Positions 62,174 to 64,000 of a stretch of DNA of 64,000 nucleotides are shown piece by piece; position 1 is the stretch's first letter; every line of letters starts with the position of its first letter. The notes beneath the pieces were generated by a model, which had not been told where the DNA came from, ran no database searches, and was given only the letters and a program-made list of their open reading frames with translations. Both the position numbers and the translations under genes were made by a program. The stretch comes from DASTEQ01 sp040905185. Lineage in GTDB: Bacteria; Chloroflexota; Limnocylindria; QHBO01. The DNA is taken from NCBI GenBank assembly GCA_040905185.1, contig JBBDRZ010000001.1, forward strand, positions 310,001-374,000, given 5' to 3'.

Positions 62174-63718
62174 GTGACCTCCCAAGCCAACCCACCGGGC
62201 CGTCCGGCGATCGCCGGCACCGCCCACCTGGACGAGCGCATCCAGCGCGCACTGGCACATCCCCATCGGATCGACATCACCACGACAGGTCGCCGCACCG
62301 GACATCCCCGCCGCATCGAGCTCGTGTTCCACGTCATCGAGGGCAAGGTCGTCATCAGCGGGTCACCCGGCCGGCGCGACTGGTACGCCAACCTGGTCGC
62401 CGATCCACATTTCACCTTCCATCTCAAGGGGCCGATCCAGGCCGACCTGCCGGCCATCGCCCGACCCATCACCGAACCAGTCGAGCGCCGGCAGGTCATG
62501 GAGGCCGTGGCCCGCAACTGGGGCGTCACCGATCGGTTCGAGGTCTTCTTCCGCCGCAGCCCACTCATCGAGGTCCGCTTCGAAGACCAGGCTGCGGAGG
62601 TCCGGACGGGATCAGCCTCCCGCCGGAGGCAGCAGCGCGACGGCGAGCTCCACCATCCGCCGCAACGGCGGTGGCACGTCGCGCGGCGTGGCCCGCGAGA
62701 ACCGGCGCCACGCGGCAAGCACCTTGTCGTCACCATGTCGGATCCCGGTCACCGCCTCGAAGTCCGGGTCAAGCCGGATGATGCGGTCAGGACCAACCGT
62801 GGCTTCGATGGCGGCGTCCAGGCGCGGGTCGTGGCCACGATCGGTGTCATGAACAACCAGGCACGGGATGCGAAGGTCACTCAGAACGCCCGCCACCAGG
62901 GGCAGATTGGCCTTTCCGCCCACCTCGACCATCGCGATCCCCTCGGCATCCAGGTCGTGGCCGAGGACGCGGAAGATGAGCGGCAGCGCGAACCGCTCCG
63001 TTCGACCCTCGGCCAGGATCACGCAGCGCGCGAAGAACATCTCACTCCGCTCGTGGTCGAACTCGGCGGCAAGTCGCAGCCGTTGTTCATCGGTGAGCGA
63101 TCTCGGCGTCGTGCGTCGTGGAACCGACCCGCTGGCATACAGGTCGAGGCGGACAATCTCTTCGGCGTGGGTGGCGTCCACGAATGCGGGCGCTCGGGTG
63201 GAGTAGATGACCTGGTTACCGGATTCGGCGAGCATCCGCAGCAGGTTCGCCAGGTGGCGCTGGGCCTGCGGGGTGAGCATCAGCTCCGGCTCTTCGATCA
63301 ACAGGAGCTCACCGCTGACTCCTCCTGCGCAGCAGTCCTCGATCGCGCCGACCAGGGCTTCGGCGGCTGCCGCGTCAGTCGTCATGTGCCCGTTGAGGTG
63401 CTCCGCGAGTGCTTGCGCTACCGATCCACCCTCGGGGCCCTGCGACGCGGTCACGCGGTCCTGGGCCCGCAGAAACGAGGTGGTAGGGAGAGCGGCCAGG
63501 TCGCCGTTCGGCTCGGTCGGCTGGCCCGTCGCTCGGCGGATGGACCGGATCGATCCCTCGGCCGTGCTCAGCTCAGCCGAAATCGAGACCTGTTCGCCGC
63601 CGGGAGCCGATTCCACGCCGGTCAGCCACGCGATCGAGGCCAGCAGCTGGGACTTCCCGGATCCGCGCGGACCGATGAGCGCGGTGAGTGCGCCAACCTC
63701 GAGCTCGAGGGGCGATAG
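62174..63718 (+). CDS. DUF385 (deazaflavin-dependent nitroreductase-like) protein with unexpected long open end
   Basis: Residues 1-145 form a split-barrel protein of the DUF385/Ddn type: TTGRRTGHPRRIELVFHVIEGKVVISGSPGRRDWYANLVADPHFTFHLKG...ADLPAIARPI, then PLIEVRFED. These bind F420 or FMN. Homology ends near 62610, where a stop is expected, but the frame stays open to 63718, running antisense through the OLD-family gene. The last 370 residues have low-complexity shadow character and are not credible as protein. The real C-terminus is therefore undecided. GTG start at 62174. Confidence 0.55.
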   Translation: MTSQANPPGRPAIAGTAHLDERIQRALAHPHRIDITTTGRRTGHPRRIELVFHVIEGKVVISGSPGRRDWYANLVADPHFTFHLKGPIQADLPAIARPITEPVERRQVMEAVARNWGVTDRFEVFFRRSPLIEVRFEDQAAEVRTGSASRRRQQRDGELHHPPQRRWHVARRGPREPAPRGKHLVVTMSDPGHRLEVRVKPDDAVRTNRGFDGGVQARVVATIGVMNNQARDAKVTQNARHQGQIGLSAHLDHRDPLGIQVVAEDAEDERQREPLRSTLGQDHAAREEHLTPLVVELGGKSQPLFIGERSRRRASWNRPAGIQVEADNLFGVGGVHECGRSGGVDDLVTGFGEHPQQVRQVALGLRGEHQLRLFDQQELTADSSCAAVLDRADQGFGGCRVSRHVPVEVLRECLRYRSTLGALRRGHAVLGPQKRGGRESGQVAVRLGRLARRSADGPDRSLGRAQLSRNRDLFAAGSRFHAGQPRDRGQQLGLPGSARTDERGECANLELEGR

Positions 63719-63754
63719 GCCCCGAACCCCAGCGACGGTCACCCGACTGAGCAC
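62612..63754 (-). CDS. OLD family ATP-dependent endonuclease
   Basis: A 380-residue protein with an SMC/ABC-type ATPase and a TOPRIM nuclease domain. Walker A GPRGSGKS (28-35), Walker B LLLIEEPELML (Glu154/155), STRAPAFV sensor-like segment, then TOPRIM Glu249 (VILAEGRTERF) and DTD 303-305 (VVHDTDRG). The catalytic Lys/Arg set continues in RIPCLVV. Single-gene (class 1-like) OLD proteins occur in phage defence and repair; no UvrD/GajB partner is next to it. GTG 63754 is preceded by AGGAG six bases upstream. The short ATPase is compact for the family. Confidence 0.85.
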   Translation of the reverse strand: MLSRVTVAGVRGLSPLELEVGALTALIGPRGSGKSQLLASIAWLTGVESAPGGEQVSISAELSTAEGSIRSIRRATGQPTEPNGDLAALPTTSFLRAQDRVTASQGPEGGSVAQALAEHLNGHMTTDAAAAEALVGAIEDCCAGGVSGELLLIEEPELMLTPQAQRHLANLLRMLAESGNQVIYSTRAPAFVDATHAEEIVRLDLYASGSVPRRTTPRSLTDEQRLRLAAEFDHERSEMFFARCVILAEGRTERFALPLIFRVLGHDLDAEGIAMVEVGGKANLPLVAGVLSDLRIPCLVVHDTDRGHDPRLDAAIEATVGPDRIIRLDPDFEAVTGIRHGDDKVLAAWRRFSRATPRDVPPPLRRMVELAVALLPPAGG

Positions 63755-63838
63755 AATCGGCTCCTACGATCTCCGCACTACCGCTCCGGAGCGAATCGGG
63801 GCCCGCGGAAGTTGACTGATGGGGACCGGGATCCCGGA

Positions 63839-64000
63839 TCACTCCTCCACGGTGATGGTAGCCATCATCCCGCCATCGTAGTGGCCGGGCTCGTGGCAGC
63901 CGACGAGAAGCTCACCCGCCTGAGTGAACGTGTACTCGAAGGTCTCAGACTCGCCGGGTTCGACGCTGACACCCGCGTCGGTGTCGTGTCCCATAGCGCC
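63839..64000 (-). CDS. Cupredoxin domain protein, C-terminal end
   Basis: 53 residues plus stop are visible. The sequence SVEPGESETFEYTFTQAGELLVGCHEPGHYDGGMMATITVEE has the type I copper site Cys35-x4-His40-x4-Met45 (or Met46) of plastocyanin/sulfocyanin-like domains. The N-terminal part lies outside the window, so localisation and other domains are unknown. On the same strand as the OLD gene, 84 bases upstream of it. Confidence 0.85.
   Translation of the reverse strand, partial: GAMGHDTDAGVSVEPGESETFEYTFTQAGELLVGCHEPGHYDGGMMATITVEE

Overview
The window is a high-GC, gene-dense bacterial chromosome segment with no rRNA, tRNA, CRISPR array, insertion sequence or phage gene that I can recognise. 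The gene set (Obg, Rho, PyrG, CysS, FabD/FabF, a MoaD-MoaE fusion, an OpcA-containing pentose phosphate operon, a single-subunit LigD-type polymerase, GT35 phosphorylase, ECF transporter) suits a member of the Chloroflexota or a closely allied Terrabacteria lineage. That placement is inferred from gene content and style and is not proven.

Layout. 1-8266 (minus strand): pyrG, an M3-like peptidase, rho coupled to a lipoprotein amidase, an M23 peptidase and the 5' part of obg. 8439-13445: a UbiA prenyltransferase; a minus-strand pseudouridine-catabolism operon (DUF2203, psuK, psuG) ending in a duplicated-domain protein and a 50-residue membrane protein; an agmatinase-family hydrolase. 13452-18613: a zinc-ribbon membrane protein, a P-loop kinase-like protein, and a minus-strand cluster of aldehyde dehydrogenase, Rieske protein, eight-helix membrane protein, MoaD-MoaE fusion and a small membrane protein. 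18664-25750: CruF-like membrane protein, M20 peptidase, fabD-fabF, Nudix, DUF3467-like protein and cysS, closed by a hairpin. 25831-30511: a secreted repeat-poor protein and a large cyclase/ATPase/TPR regulator. 30526-41161: a minus-strand pentose phosphate operon (tkt, tal, pgi, gnd, zwf, opcA, pgl) with four unassigned small genes at its end. 41259-50324: M48 protease, zinc-ribbon protein, nicotinamidase, ICMT-like protein, an HTH/coiled-coil/low-complexity protein, glucan phosphorylase and an EnvC-like M23 protein. 50500-57895: YihY, a LigD-type polymerase, GNAT, DUF885, an ATP-dependent DNA ligase and a beta-CASP hydrolase. 57935-61918: SAM hydroxide adenosyltransferase followed by an ECF transporter (fused A-A, S, T). 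61919-64000: hairpins and DnaA-box-like sites, a DUF385 protein, an OLD-family ATPase/TOPRIM protein and the end of a cupredoxin.

Two features of genome style stand out. Many neighbours are joined by four-base ATGA or GTGA stop/start overlaps (at least ten cases). Many first-in-operon genes carry a TANNNT hexamer exactly six bases before the start codon, with no Shine-Dalgarno sequence; this is the expected form of leaderless promoters and it settles several start codons. Genes inside operons or with longer leaders carry purine-rich ribosome sites instead.

No single locus is clearly a new defence or biosynthetic system. The best candidates for undescribed biology are the SAM-hydroxide-adenosyltransferase/ECF operon, the duplicated-domain plus microprotein pair, the cysteine-less thioredoxin-like gene in the pentose phosphate operon, the ALDH/Rieske/membrane/MoaDE cluster, the HTH/low-complexity protein, and the mutually exclusive hairpins around 62009-62086.
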